In this document: positions 24,914-33,908 of the stretch, in pieces
Position numbering within the stretch: position 1 is the first letter of the stretch
Layout of the letters: each line of letters opens with the position of its first letter
Origin: Pacificoceanicola sp048553275
GTDB lineage: Bacteria > Pseudomonadota > Alphaproteobacteria > Rhodobacterales > Rhodobacteraceae
Reading direction: 5' to 3'
Assembly (NCBI RefSeq): GCF_048553275.1
Contig: NZ_JBLZMW010000015.1
Location: 62,001 to 126,000 of the forward strand
DNA: 64,000 nucleotides
Position numbers and translations under genes: made by a program
The notes under the pieces: model-generated
Told to the model about the DNA's origin: nothing
Databases searched by the model: none
The model's input: the letters and a program-made list of their open reading frames with translations, nothing else

Positions 24914-25519
24914 TTAGCTGCCCCAGATTTTCTTGACGTAGTTTTTCGTCTCACGGTAGGGCGGTATGCCGCCATGTTTCTTTACCGCGCCGGGACCCGC
25001 GTTATAGGCGGCGAGCGCAAGGCGCCAGCTCTTGAAGGTCTCGAACTGCATCTTGAGATAGCGCGCGCCACCCTCAAGGTTCTGCTGCGGGTCATGCGGA
25101 TTGACGCCCAACACACGCGCGGTGCCCGGCATCAGCTGGGCAAGGCCGATGGCGCCCTTGTGTGATTTGGCAGAGGCGTTGAAGCGCGATTCCTGATTGA
25201 CCAGCCGCAGGAACAGATCCTCTGGCACACCATGTTTGCGCGCAGCGGCGCGGGCCATATCAACGAATGCACCGCGATAGCTGCCCCGATAGCTCGGCAG
25301 CGTTCCGTCGAGCGCGCCGTATTTGGTTGGGGTGATGACACTGGCCGGTTTGAGACGAACGGAGTTGTTGTACTGTTGGGATGCCCGGCTATCGAGAACG
25401 CGAGTCTGATTGGAAAACAGGCGGGCCCGGCCCTGCGTCGATACCTGTTCGGCCACCACGACCGTTGACGTGCATAGTAATGCCGCCCCGATCACAAGGC
25501 TCAAGATCCCCCGAAACAT
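24914..25519 (-). CDS. Periplasmic lytic transglycosylase (SLT domain)
   Basis: A 201-residue protein with a signal peptide (ILSLVIGAALLCTSTVVVAE) and a C-terminal SLT domain. Catalytic Glu110 lies in VNQESRFNASAKSHKGAIGL, followed by AQLMPGTARVLG and LALAAYNAGPGAV. It cleaves peptidoglycan glycan strands to anhydro-muropeptides. The upstream 60 residues are low-complexity. Divergent from ssb with a 142-bp gap. Confidence 0.92.
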   Translation of the reverse strand: MFRGILSLVIGAALLCTSTVVVAEQVSTQGRARLFSNQTRVLDSRASQQYNNSVRLKPASVITPTKYGALDGTLPSYRGSYRGAFVDMARAAARKHGVPEDLFLRLVNQESRFNASAKSHKGAIGLAQLMPGTARVLGVNPHDPQQNLEGGARYLKMQFETFKSWRLALAAYNAGPGAVKKHGGIPPYRETKNYVKKIWGS

Positions 25520-25661
25520 CGCACCGTCCCAATTCCAAGCACAAAATCGCCTGCACTATACCCAATCCTTCAGATTTGGCCAGCCGCCCCTTTATGCCCC
25601 GGCACGGGGTGGTATACCGTGCGGCAATTATCTGCCGACAAGATTCGAAGGGGAACGACGC

Positions 25662-26186
25662 ATGGCCGGTTCAGTGAATAAGGTGATCCTGGTGGGCAAC
25701 CTGGGGCGTGACCCTGAGGTGCGCAGCTTTCAGAACGGCGGAAAGGTCTGCAACCTGCGGATCGCGACCTCCGAGAACTGGAAGGATCGCAACACCGGCG
25801 AGCGCCGTGAACGGACGGAATGGCATTCGGTTGCCATCTTCAACGAAAACCTCGCCCGCCTGGCCGAGCAATACCTGCGCAAGGGGTCCAAGGTGTATGT
25901 CGAGGGCAAACTCGAAACCCGCAAATGGCAGGATCAGAACGGTCAAGACCGGTATTCGACCGAGGTCGTGCTGCGCCCCTATGCCGGTGAGCTGACCTTC
26001 CTTGACAGCCCGGGCGGCGCCGGTGGTGGTGGCGGCGGCGCCGGTGGCAGCTTTGGCGGCGGTGGCGGCGGCGGATATGATGACCGTGGCGGCTATGATG
26101 AGGGCGGATACGGCGGTGGCTCCAGCTCCGGTTCCGGGCCGTCGCGCGCCCCGGCCCGCGATATCGACGACGAAATTCCGTTCTGA
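25662..26186 (+). CDS. ssb: Single-stranded DNA-binding protein
   Basis: A 174-residue protein: OB fold (about residues 1-110, from AGSVNKVILVGNLGRDPEVR), a Gly-rich flexible linker with runs of six to eight Gly interspersed with YDDRGGYDEGGY, and the acidic tip DIDDEIPF that recruits replication and repair partners. GAAGGGGAA precedes ATG 25662. Monocistronic with a strong terminator. Confidence 0.97.
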   Translation: MAGSVNKVILVGNLGRDPEVRSFQNGGKVCNLRIATSENWKDRNTGERRERTEWHSVAIFNENLARLAEQYLRKGSKVYVEGKLETRKWQDQNGQDRYSTEVVLRPYAGELTFLDSPGGAGGGGGGAGGSFGGGGGGGYDDRGGYDEGGYGGGSSSGSGPSRAPARDIDDEIPF

Positions 26187-26209
26187 GCCGAGGTGCTCTG
26201 AGAAAAGAC

Positions 26210-26240
26210 AAGAGCGGCGCATCGTTTGCGCCGCTCTTCT
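26210..26240 (+). terminator. Terminator of ssb
   Basis: Perfect 11-bp stem AAGAGCGGCGC / GCGCCGCTCTT with a 7-nt loop, 23 bp after the stop codon. Confidence 0.85.
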
Positions 26241-26420
26241 TATAGGGGTGTACACTTATCCTGACACCACCCTGACCCATCTCCCGAACGGTTTTTTTGC
26301 GTTTCAACAGTCTGTTAACCACGAAAAAACCGGTCGAATTCTGGCAAAATGATGGCAACGCTGCTAAAAATAGAGCGCTTTTGAAACTTCGGACCATTCC
26401 ACGTTAGCGCGAGAGGCCTC

Positions 26421-27284
26421 ATGACCCTGATAAAGACCACGCTCTTCTCTGTCCTTGCCACAGCTGCCCTTTTTCCCGTTGCGGCCTCCGCAGCCACACT
26501 GACCGTATCCACCTCCGTGGACGTGACCCAGCGGATCAGCTACGATAAGGACGGCGATCCGAATTATGCGGATCCGTTTTCCGGCGAATATGTTTTTTGG
26601 GACGAGTACATCCGTATCCTGACCGAAGAGGCCAACGTTTGGGACGCGTCACAGATTCCCACCGCGCCACCCGCTGCTAACCCCTATGACATCGAAAGCA
26701 CCGGAACGATCGGATTCAACTTCACCTTCGATCCCGCGACGCTCAATACAGCCGCCCTGGAAACCGGCGCATTCGATCCGGACACCGGCGCCAATCCGAC
26801 CGTCGTGGGCGCCACGGGAACGGTGAACGCCACGATCACCAACGCGCAAGGCACAAGCACGGAAGTCGTGCCCGGCCCGATGCCGATCTACGCAAGCAAC
26901 AACTTCGCGACAGGGGATGCGAGTATCGGAACCATCGACGCGATCTTCGTCATGATGTTAAACTCGACGCGTCCGGACGGATCTACAGAAGTCGGCTTCT
27001 TTGCGGCCGGGTTCGACGATAATTACTTTGAAAGCCTGACCGGCGGGACTTCGTTCAGCTGGGAGGACGCGAACCTGTCCTATCTCGAAGTGCGCAACTC
27101 GATCCATTCCTTTGACGGCGATCCGCTCTATGACGAAGAGGTTCGTGGATTCGGTAACGGCTACAGCGTGACGACAGGCGGCGCAGGCGGCGGTCTGTCC
27201 CCCGTACCGGTTCCGGCGGCCCTGCCGTTGCTGCTCGCGGGTCTTGGTGGTCTGGCCATGGTGCGTCGTCGCCGGAAGGGGTGA
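26421..27284 (+). CDS. Exported protein with VPLPA-type C-terminal sorting signal
   Basis: A 287-residue protein with a signal peptide (ending VAASAA), a Thr/Asn/Asp-rich beta-type middle with no cysteines, and a C-terminal tail made of VPVPAALPLLLAGLGGLAM followed by RRRR. Pro-motif, hydrophobic span and basic end form a VPLPA-CTERM-like signal, known in Rhodobacteraceae and related to PEP-CTERM/exosortase sorting. It is therefore probably processed to the cell surface or extracellular matrix. The middle has no family I recognise. No exosortase is in the window. Confidence 0.8.
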   Translation: MTLIKTTLFSVLATAALFPVAASAATLTVSTSVDVTQRISYDKDGDPNYADPFSGEYVFWDEYIRILTEEANVWDASQIPTAPPAANPYDIESTGTIGFNFTFDPATLNTAALETGAFDPDTGANPTVVGATGTVNATITNAQGTSTEVVPGPMPIYASNNFATGDASIGTIDAIFVMMLNSTRPDGSTEVGFFAAGFDDNYFESLTGGTSFSWEDANLSYLEVRNSIHSFDGDPLYDEEVRGFGNGYSVTTGGAGGGLSPVPVPAALPLLLAGLGGLAMVRRRRKG

Positions 27285-27306
27285 TTACGGCCCGCAAGCA
27301 TGATCC

Positions 27307-27336
27307 AAAGGGCGCCTTTCGGGGCGCCCTTTTTCG
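27307..27336 (+). terminator. Terminator after the VPLPA-tail protein gene
   Basis: 10-bp stem AAAGGGCGCC / GGCGCCCTTT and a TTTTT run, 23 bp after the stop. Confidence 0.85.
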
Positions 27337-27359
27337 ATGTCTGCGCAGGGGACTTCGGC

Positions 27360-28475
27360 TCAGCCGCAGGCGGCACGCTGCTCCGAGAGCAAACCAAGCA
27401 CCGCCTCGCGCGGCACATCGGACGTGACAAAGCTTTGCCCGATGCCACGGGCAAGGATGAAGCGAAGCTGACCGTCGATGACCTTCTTGTCCTGCCCCAT
27501 CAGGTCGAGCAAGGTCTCCGCGTCTGGAAGATCGCCGGAAATGTCCTTCAGGTCGCGCTTCATGCCCATCGTCGCAAGATGCGCACGCACCCTGCTCGGG
27601 TCTTCCTGCGAACACAGGCCAAGCCGGGCCGAAAGCTCGAAGGCAAGCGCGCAGCCGATCGCCACGCCCTCGCCGTGCAACAGCCGGTCGGAATAGCCCG
27701 TCGCCGCCTCCAGCGCATGACAGAACGTATGCCCCAGGTTCAGCAGCGCGCGGTCGCCCTGCTCTGTCTCGTCGCGCAGGACGATCTCGGCCTTCATCTC
27801 CACCGAGCGTTTCACCGCGTAAGTGCGCGCCGCCACATCGCCCGCCGCCGCGGCAGGGCCGTTTTCTTCAAGCCAGTCGAAAAAATCAGCATCGCCCAGA
27901 AGGCCGTATTTCGCCACCTCGCCATAGCCAGCAAGAAAATCGCGGCCGGTCAGCGTCCCCAGCACGCCGACATCCGCCAGAACCAGCGCCGGCTGGTGAA
28001 AGGCTCCGATCAGGTTCTTGCCCTGCGGTGCGTTGATCCCGGTCTTGCCGCCCACGGAGCTGTCGACCTGCGCCAGCAGCGAGGTCGGAACCTGCACGAA
28101 GCGCACCCCGCGCCGCAGCACCGCCGCCGCGAACCCCACCAGATCGCCGATCACACCGCCCCCGAGAGCAACAACCACATCGCGCCGCTCGACCTTCTGC
28201 TCCAGAAGCCATTCGACCGTGCGGGTGAATTGTGGCCAGCCCTTCGTCGACTCGCCCGCGGGCAGCACCAGCGACACTGACGCGATCCCCGTCGCGGCCA
28301 GCGCGTCCTCCAGCGATTTGAGATGCAGCGCTGCGACGTTTTCATCGCTGACGATGGCCACACGTTTGCGGTGCAGCAGCGGTGCGATCTCCTGTCCGGC
28401 CCGGGCAAGCAGCCCCTCGCCAATGCGCACCTGATAGGCCCGGCCCGGCAGTGGAACGTCAACGATTTGGGTCAT
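27360..28475 (-). CDS. aroB: 3-dehydroquinate synthase
   Basis: A 371-residue NAD- and metal-dependent enzyme, second step of the shikimate pathway. Blocks seen: ALGGGVIGDLVGFAAAVLRRG, PTSLLAQVDSSVGGKTGIN, GYGEVAKYGLL and the metal-ligand LNLGHTFCHALEA. ATG overlaps the aroK stop (ATGA), so the pair is translationally coupled. Confidence 0.96.
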   Translation of the reverse strand: MTQIVDVPLPGRAYQVRIGEGLLARAGQEIAPLLHRKRVAIVSDENVAALHLKSLEDALAATGIASVSLVLPAGESTKGWPQFTRTVEWLLEQKVERRDVVVALGGGVIGDLVGFAAAVLRRGVRFVQVPTSLLAQVDSSVGGKTGINAPQGKNLIGAFHQPALVLADVGVLGTLTGRDFLAGYGEVAKYGLLGDADFFDWLEENGPAAAAGDVAARTYAVKRSVEMKAEIVLRDETEQGDRALLNLGHTFCHALEAATGYSDRLLHGEGVAIGCALAFELSARLGLCSQEDPSRVRAHLATMGMKRDLKDISGDLPDAETLLDLMGQDKKVIDGQLRFILARGIGQSFVTSDVPREAVLGLLSEQRAACG

Positions 28476-29044
28476 GTCTGGCTCTCCAATACATCGGGGC
28501 GCGTCTCAAGCAAGGTTTCCCGCACGATCCGGGCCATCGCCTCCAATGAGCGCTGCGCCTCGGACATCACGATCACATCGGCCAGCCCATAGGTTGGAAC
28601 ACGCTTGTCATAAAGCGCCTTCAACGTGCCTTTCGGGTCCGGCGAGCGCAGCAGCGGGCGCGTGTCCTTGTGGCGCACCCGCTCCCACAGCACATCCAGA
28701 TCGGCATTGAGCCAGACCGAAACGCCCTTCTTGCTGATCATTGTGCGGTTGTCCGCGCTCATGAACGCGCCGCCGCCGGTGGACAGAACGCAAGGCGTCG
28801 CATCCAGCAAGCGGTCGATGACCTGGGTTTCCTTGCGGCGGAAAAACGGCTCGCCGTCGCGTTCGAAAATCTCGGCGATGCTCATGTTGGCGGCCTGTTC
28901 GATCTCGTGATCGGAATCGCGGAATGGCACGCGCAACTGGCCAGCGAGAGTCCGCCCGACGGCGGTCTTGCCTGCGCCCATCATACCGACCAGCACAACC
29001 GTCTTGTGCAGGATCAGCCGCTTTGCCCGTGTCCCCTCGGCCAT
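28472..29044 (-). CDS. aroK: Shikimate kinase
   Basis: A 190-residue P-loop kinase phosphorylating shikimate. GMMGAGKTA is at residues 20-28, followed by FRDSDHEIE (Mg and shikimate contact), FRRKE and LSTGGGAFM. ATG 29044 is used; a longer frame to 29092 has a non-conserved start. First gene of the aroK-aroB operon, divergent from the small membrane-protein/xerD operon. Confidence 0.94.
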   Translation of the reverse strand: MAEGTRAKRLILHKTVVLVGMMGAGKTAVGRTLAGQLRVPFRDSDHEIEQAANMSIAEIFERDGEPFFRRKETQVIDRLLDATPCVLSTGGGAFMSADNRTMISKKGVSVWLNADLDVLWERVRHKDTRPLLRSPDPKGTLKALYDKRVPTYGLADVIVMSEAQRSLEAMARIVRETLLETRPDVLESQT

Positions 29045-29141
29045 CTTACGCCCATTCGTTTCTTCGTTGCGTGAATGACGTGAACGCGACAAAAAGGCTA
29101 GGTATAAACTTTAAAAAACACCGAGGCAGGGAGAACCGCGC

Positions 29142-29291
29142 ATGGGGCGCATACTGAAATATCTGTTCTATCTTCTTGTTCTTGGGGCAATAGTGCTGAT
29201 CGGCTATGCTTATCTGGGACCGTTCTTCGGAGCGGATTTCAGCCCGCCCCAAACCGAGATTCGCCTGCCAGTCGAGCTTGATGCCAAATAG
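29142..29291 (+). CDS. 49-residue membrane protein at the head of the xerD operon
   Basis: Short open frame from ATG 29142 with an AGGGAGAA site 9 bases upstream. Residues 4-28 form one hydrophobic span (LKYLFYLLVLGAIVLIGYAYLG), followed by a Pro-rich, mildly acidic tail of about 20 residues. It ends 19 bp before the next gene, with which it should be co-transcribed. I do not recognise a family. Divergent from aroK. Confidence 0.65.
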   Translation: MGRILKYLFYLLVLGAIVLIGYAYLGPFFGADFSPPQTEIRLPVELDAK

Positions 29292-29310
29292 AACCAACAG
29301 AAATCGCGCC

Positions 29311-30786
29311 ATGAAACGTTTGCTCGCGGGATTGTGCAGTGCCGGTCTTGCCTGGCCCGGCGGTGCGCTGCTGGCGCAAAGCGACCCCGTGGCTAATAGT
29401 GCGACGGCCCCGATCGTCTCGGAGACGCCGCTGGACAATCCCGGGAGCGGCGGTGCCGGCCTGTTGTCATCGCGCGTCACCGGCCTGCCCGGCACGCTCT
29501 GGATCGGCTCTGATCCCATGCGGCTGCGCGAATTGATCACCGCCGCGCGCCCGGCGGTGCCCGCCCTGCGCGAGCTTTTGCACACGCTGATGCTTGCCGA
29601 GGCGGATCCGCCCGCGTCCGGCGCGGCGGGCATTGCGCATCTCGGGGCGCGGCTCGATTGGCTGATCCGGCTTGGCGCCGTGGAAGAGGCGCAGGCCCTG
29701 ATCGAAATCGCCGGGCACGATACGCCCGAGCTGTTCTCGCGCTGGGCGGATCTCAACCTGTTGCTTGGTCAGACAAACGCGCCCTGCGCCGCCTTGCGCA
29801 GCACGCCCGGCCTGAGCAACGACATCGCCTTGCGGATCTTTTGCACCGCGCGCAGCGGCGATTGGCAGCGGGCAACGCTGCTGCTTGGCTCGGCGCGCAC
29901 GCTCGGCGATCTTCCCGCGCGCGATGTGGATCTGTTGGAGCGGTTTCTCGACGACGCGCTCGCCGAGGAGCGCCCGGCACTGATCCCGCCGGTGCGCCCG
30001 ACGCCGCTGGAGTTCCGGCTGTTCGAAGCCATGGGCGAGCCTTTGCCGACCGCGCCGCTGCCGTTGGCGTTTTCGGTGCTCGATCTGGGCGGCGACAACG
30101 GCTGGCGCGCGCAGATCGAGGCCGCCGAGCGGCTGGCCCGTGTCGGCGCGCTGCCTGCCAACCAATTGCTTGGCCTCTACACCCTGCGCGAACCGGCCGC
30201 GTCCGGCGGGGTCTGGGACCGGATCGATGCGCTGCAAGACTTCGAGAAGGCGCTGAACCGCGGGGCGCCGGATGCGGTCTCGCTGGCCCTGCCCAAGGTC
30301 TGGTCACAAATGGCCAGCGCCGGGTTGCTTGTGCCCTTCGCGGATCTGTTTGCCGAACGGCTTGTCGGTCTTGGACTGAGCGGCCGGGCAAGCCGTATGG
30401 CGCTGCGCAGCGTCTTCCTTTCGCCCGGTTACGAGGCTCTGAGCAGCCGGATCGGCGATGAAGGTCCTGAGGTCCGGTTCCTGACAGCCATCGCGCGCGG
30501 GCAGATGCCGCCCGACGCCGGGGTGGTCGCGCTGCCGCATTCGGCAGCCGTGGCGGCCGGGTTCTCCGGGGCGCAGATTCCGGCGGTTCTGCACGAGCAA
30601 CTGGCGCAGGGGCGGCTTGGCGAAGTCATCCTGCGCGCCGTGGCCCTGTTCAACTCAGGTGCCGATGGCAATGCTGCGGATCTGACCGATGCGCTGGTTA
30701 CGCTGCGCGGGATCGGGCTGGAGGATGTGGCACGCCGGGCCGCCCTGCAACTGATGATCCTCGATGCCGAGCGGGCGCGGCGATGA
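29311..30786 (+). CDS. Exported protein of unknown function, helical-repeat-like
   Basis: A 491-residue protein with a signal peptide ending GGALLAQ at about residue 23. The rest is Ala/Leu-rich and predicted by eye to be mostly helical in short repeated helix pairs, like a tetratricopeptide or Sel1-type solenoid, but I could not align a clear repeat consensus. A Cys pair occurs around APCAALRS and LRIFCTARSG. It lies between a small membrane protein and xerD, overlapping xerD by ATGA. Function unknown; periplasmic location is inferred from the signal peptide. Confidence 0.7.
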   Translation: MKRLLAGLCSAGLAWPGGALLAQSDPVANSATAPIVSETPLDNPGSGGAGLLSSRVTGLPGTLWIGSDPMRLRELITAARPAVPALRELLHTLMLAEADPPASGAAGIAHLGARLDWLIRLGAVEEAQALIEIAGHDTPELFSRWADLNLLLGQTNAPCAALRSTPGLSNDIALRIFCTARSGDWQRATLLLGSARTLGDLPARDVDLLERFLDDALAEERPALIPPVRPTPLEFRLFEAMGEPLPTAPLPLAFSVLDLGGDNGWRAQIEAAERLARVGALPANQLLGLYTLREPAASGGVWDRIDALQDFEKALNRGAPDAVSLALPKVWSQMASAGLLVPFADLFAERLVGLGLSGRASRMALRSVFLSPGYEALSSRIGDEGPEVRFLTAIARGQMPPDAGVVALPHSAAVAAGFSGAQIPAVLHEQLAQGRLGEVILRAVALFNSGADGNAADLTDALVTLRGIGLEDVARRAALQLMILDAERARR

Positions 30787-31709
30787 GCGCCCGATTCTGG
30801 ATCGCGAATTTTCTCGAAGCCATGGCGGCGGAGCGCGGCGCGGCGGGCAATACACTGGCCGCCTACGAGCGCGACCTGAGCCACGCCGAAACGTGGCTCG
30901 GGGATCGCGACCTGGATTTTACCACGGCGGAAAAGCGCCACGTCGAGGACTACCTTGTCTATTGCGATCGACAGGGGCTGTCCCGCGCGACACGGGCGCG
31001 TCGGCTCTCGGCGATCAAACAGCTCTATCGCTTTGCTTTTGAAGAAGGCCTGCGCAGCGACAATCCGGCGATCCAGATCTCCGGACCGGGGCGCGACAAG
31101 CGGCTGCCCAAGACTCTGACCATCGAAGAGGTCGACCGGCTGTTGATCGCCGCCACGGAGCAAGGGCGCACGACCGCTGACAACCTGCGCAACGGCTGCC
31201 TGATGCAGGTGCTCTATGCCACGGGTATGCGGGTGAGCGAGTTGGTCTCGCTGCCACTGAGTTCCGCGCGCGGCGATCCGCGCATGTTGCTGATCCGAGG
31301 CAAAGGCGGCAAGGAGCGCATGGTGCCGCTCTCTCCGCCCGCGCGGGAGGCGCTGGCAGACTGGCTGGCGGCGCGCGATGCGGAAGAGGACATCAAACGG
31401 GTCAAAGGCAAACCGGCCTCCGCTTTCCTGTTTCCCTCACGCGGCAAGGCGGGACATCTAACGCGCCACGGGTTCTATATGCTGATCAAGGAGATCGCGG
31501 TGCGCGCCGGTGTCATGCCGGACAAGGTCTCGCCGCACACGCTGCGCCACGCCTTTGCCACGCACCTTCTGCAGAACGGGGCCGACCTGCGCTCGATCCA
31601 GACGTTGCTTGGCCATGCGGATGTGGCGACGACCGAGATTTACACCCATGTGCTCGAAGAGCGCCTGCGCGCGCTGGTTCTGGATCATCACCCCCTGGCC
31701 AGGGACTGA
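30783..31709 (+). CDS. xerD: Site-specific tyrosine recombinase XerD
   Basis: A 308-residue recombinase with an N-terminal SAM-like domain (about residues 5-90) and a catalytic domain with all key residues: Arg in ATGMRVSEL, Lys in GKGGKER, His and Arg in HTLRHAFATH, His in LLGHADVATT and the Tyr nucleophile in EIYTHV. Length and the C-terminal LDHHPLARD favour chromosomal XerD over an integrase. It resolves chromosome dimers at dif with XerC. Its 3' end overlaps the next gene, on the other strand, by 22 bp. Confidence 0.92.
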   Translation: MSARFWIANFLEAMAAERGAAGNTLAAYERDLSHAETWLGDRDLDFTTAEKRHVEDYLVYCDRQGLSRATRARRLSAIKQLYRFAFEEGLRSDNPAIQISGPGRDKRLPKTLTIEEVDRLLIAATEQGRTTADNLRNGCLMQVLYATGMRVSELVSLPLSSARGDPRMLLIRGKGGKERMVPLSPPAREALADWLAARDAEEDIKRVKGKPASAFLFPSRGKAGHLTRHGFYMLIKEIAVRAGVMPDKVSPHTLRHAFATHLLQNGADLRSIQTLLGHADVATTEIYTHVLEERLRALVLDHHPLARD

Positions 31710-32530
31710 CGCCGCAGCCCGGCCGGCAGGATGTCTTCCGACGGCCACCAGCCGCTGCGCAGGGCGTAATGATAGCCTTGCGTCAAACCGGCCTGTTCCA
31801 TCGCCTGTGCAGCGGCCTCGAAATCATAGCTCAGCGCGCAAATCTCTGCCTGCCCGTCGCCGTGCAGGATGGCATAGCGTGTCAGCGGCGCGCCGTCGTT
31901 GGGCGGCAGGCCGATGACCCCGGCATTGACCCAAAGCCCATTCTGCACCGGGGTCATGAAGGGCATGCCGCTGTGGCCGGCAAGAACAACCTTTGGCCCG
32001 CGCGGCGATGATGCTGGGGCGAGGCCAGCGATCTGCGCCTCCAGACCCTCGGCGGAAGTGTCCGGCCAGACAAAGCGGTTGACCGCATCGCTGCCACCAT
32101 GCAGGACCCACACAGGGCCACGCGTCTTGTCTTCGAAACACAGCACATCTGGCAAAGCGGCCATCCAGGCCCGCGCTGCCGCACCGACCCGCGCATTGGC
32201 ATGGGCATACCAGCCCGCCGCAAGACGATCGCAGACCGAGCCAGCCTCGAATCCGCAACCGCAATCCAGCGCCCCTTCCGCCAGTTGCCGTTCGACATTG
32301 CCCGCAATCACATGACAGCCCCAGTCCCGGATCTCGTCGATGGTCGCTTCGGGATCGGCACAGTAGCCGACAACATCGCCAGTACAGATACAGCGTTCCG
32401 GCGGAATGCCGCGCGCTTCGGCGACGGCACGTATGGCCTGCGTCGCCTGAAGATTGGAGTACGGCCCCCCGAATACCAGCACCGGACCGGCCGAAGACAG
32501 GACTTTGCGGCGGGTGGATGTGACCAACAT
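31688..32530 (-). CDS. Metallophosphoesterase-like protein with degenerate active site
   Basis: A 280-residue protein built like the YfcE/DR1281-type calcineurin phosphoesterases: an N-terminal strand-loop, GDVVGYCADPEATID, AGNVERQ, a WVLHGG block and VLAGHSGMPF. However the first metal motif, normally D-x-H-G-N, reads GGPYSN here, losing both the Asp and the His, and the usual GNH(D/E) is GNVE. It also has a Cys-rich patch, DCGCGFEAGSVC. It may be inactive, bind differently, or serve a sensory or structural role. Convergent with xerD and divergent from the CNNM gene. Confidence 0.7.
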   Translation of the reverse strand: MLVTSTRRKVLSSAGPVLVFGGPYSNLQATQAIRAVAEARGIPPERCICTGDVVGYCADPEATIDEIRDWGCHVIAGNVERQLAEGALDCGCGFEAGSVCDRLAAGWYAHANARVGAAARAWMAALPDVLCFEDKTRGPVWVLHGGSDAVNRFVWPDTSAEGLEAQIAGLAPASSPRGPKVVLAGHSGMPFMTPVQNGLWVNAGVIGLPPNDGAPLTRYAILHGDGQAEICALSYDFEAAAQAMEQAGLTQGYHYALRSGWWPSEDILPAGLRRQSLARG

Positions 32531-32571
32531 GTTCCAAGCCCTTGAATGCAGAGAGCCCGGCCCCCATAACC

Positions 32572-32588
32572 CCTTTAATCAATAAAGG
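32572..32588 (+). promoter_or_regulatory. Hairpin overlapping the ribosome-binding site of the CNNM/CorC gene
   Basis: CCTTTA and TAAAGG can pair with a 5-nt loop. The 3' arm contains the AAAGGAA ribosome-binding site of the ATG at 32601, so the short A/T-rich stem could modulate translation. Confidence 0.35.
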
Positions 32589-32600
32589 AACGCCCGCCAC

Positions 32601-33908
32601 ATGGAACCCGAAACCAGCCTGCTGGATACCGCCTTCTGGATCACATCCACGTCAATCGTGGCGCTGTTGATGCTGTCCGCTTTCTTTTCGGGGTCCGAAA
32701 CCGCGCTGACCGCCGCCTCGCGCGGGAAATTGCGCAACGGCGCCGACAAAGGCTCGCGCGGAGCGGCGACGGCGCTCAAGATCACCGAGGACAATGAACG
32801 GCTGATCGGTTCGGTCCTGCTTGGCAATAACCTCGTCAACATCCTGGCTACCTCGCTGGCGACGGCGCTCTTTACCCGGCTGTTTGGTGAGAGCGGCGTG
32901 GCGCTGGCGACCCTGGTGATGACGCTGCTGGTTCTGATCTTTGCCGAGGTGCTGCCGAAAACCTACGCCATCACCAATCCCGAGACCGCCGCCTCGCGCG
33001 TGGCGGCCCCGATTGCTCTGATCGTCAAACTGTTTGCCCCGGTGGTGTCCGCGGTGCGGGTTCTTGTGCGCGGGGTGTTGCGGGTGTTCGGCGTCCCCAC
33101 CGACCCGGACAGCCACATCCTCGCCGTGCGCGAAGAGATCGCAGGCGCGCTGCAACTCGGCCATTCCGAAGGCATTGTCGAAAAGGAAGACCGCGACCGC
33201 ATTCTCGGGGCGCTGGATCTGTCCGAACGCACGGTCGAGGAAATCATGCTGCACCGCTCGGGTATCGAGATGATCAACGCCAGCGCCGATCCGCAGGAAA
33301 TCCTGCAGCAATGCCTTGAAAGCCCGCACACCCGCCTGCCGGTCTATCGCGGAGAGCCGGAGAACATCGTCGGCGTCGTGCATGCCAAGGATCTCGTGCG
33401 CGCGATGTACAAGCTCTACGAGGATGGCGGCGCGGCAGAGGAACGCTTCCGCGAGTTCCGTGTTCTGGATGTCGCCATGAAGCCCTACTTCGTGCCGGAC
33501 ACCACGTCGCTCGACGATCAGATGCGCCAGTTCCTGCGCCGCCGCACGCATTTCGCGCTGGTCGTGGACGAATACGGCTCGCTGCAAGGCCTGATCACGC
33601 TGGAGGACATTCTCGAAGAGATCGTCGGCGAAATCACCGACGAACACGACCCGCAGGGCAGCGATACGCTGGAAAAGGGCGATGATGGCAATTACTGGAT
33701 CGACGGGGGCATGACGATCCGCGATTTCAATCGCGCGACCGATTGGTCCCTGCCCGACGACGAAGCCAACACCATCGCCGGTCTGGTCATTCACGAGGCG
33801 CAGATGATCCCGACCGTCGGACAGGTTTTCTCGTTTCACGGCTTCCGCTTCGAAGTCGTCGCGCGCGAAAACAATCGCATCACACAGTTGAAGGTGCGTC
33901 CGCTCTAG
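32601..33908 (+). CDS. CNNM/CorC-family membrane protein (hemolysin C family)
   Basis: A 435-residue protein with a DUF21/CNNM transmembrane domain (about residues 10-190, including AFFSGSETALTAASRGKLR), two CBS domains (about 205-345) and a C-terminal CorC_HlyC domain (about 355-435, with YWIDGGMTIRDFNRAT). Members are linked to magnesium or cobalt efflux and resistance; the haemolysin label is historical. Its stop overlaps the stop of the next, opposite gene by 4 bp. Confidence 0.9.
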   Translation: MEPETSLLDTAFWITSTSIVALLMLSAFFSGSETALTAASRGKLRNGADKGSRGAATALKITEDNERLIGSVLLGNNLVNILATSLATALFTRLFGESGVALATLVMTLLVLIFAEVLPKTYAITNPETAASRVAAPIALIVKLFAPVVSAVRVLVRGVLRVFGVPTDPDSHILAVREEIAGALQLGHSEGIVEKEDRDRILGALDLSERTVEEIMLHRSGIEMINASADPQEILQQCLESPHTRLPVYRGEPENIVGVVHAKDLVRAMYKLYEDGGAAEERFREFRVLDVAMKPYFVPDTTSLDDQMRQFLRRRTHFALVVDEYGSLQGLITLEDILEEIVGEITDEHDPQGSDTLEKGDDGNYWIDGGMTIRDFNRATDWSLPDDEANTIAGLVIHEAQMIPTVGQVFSFHGFRFEVVARENNRITQLKVRPL

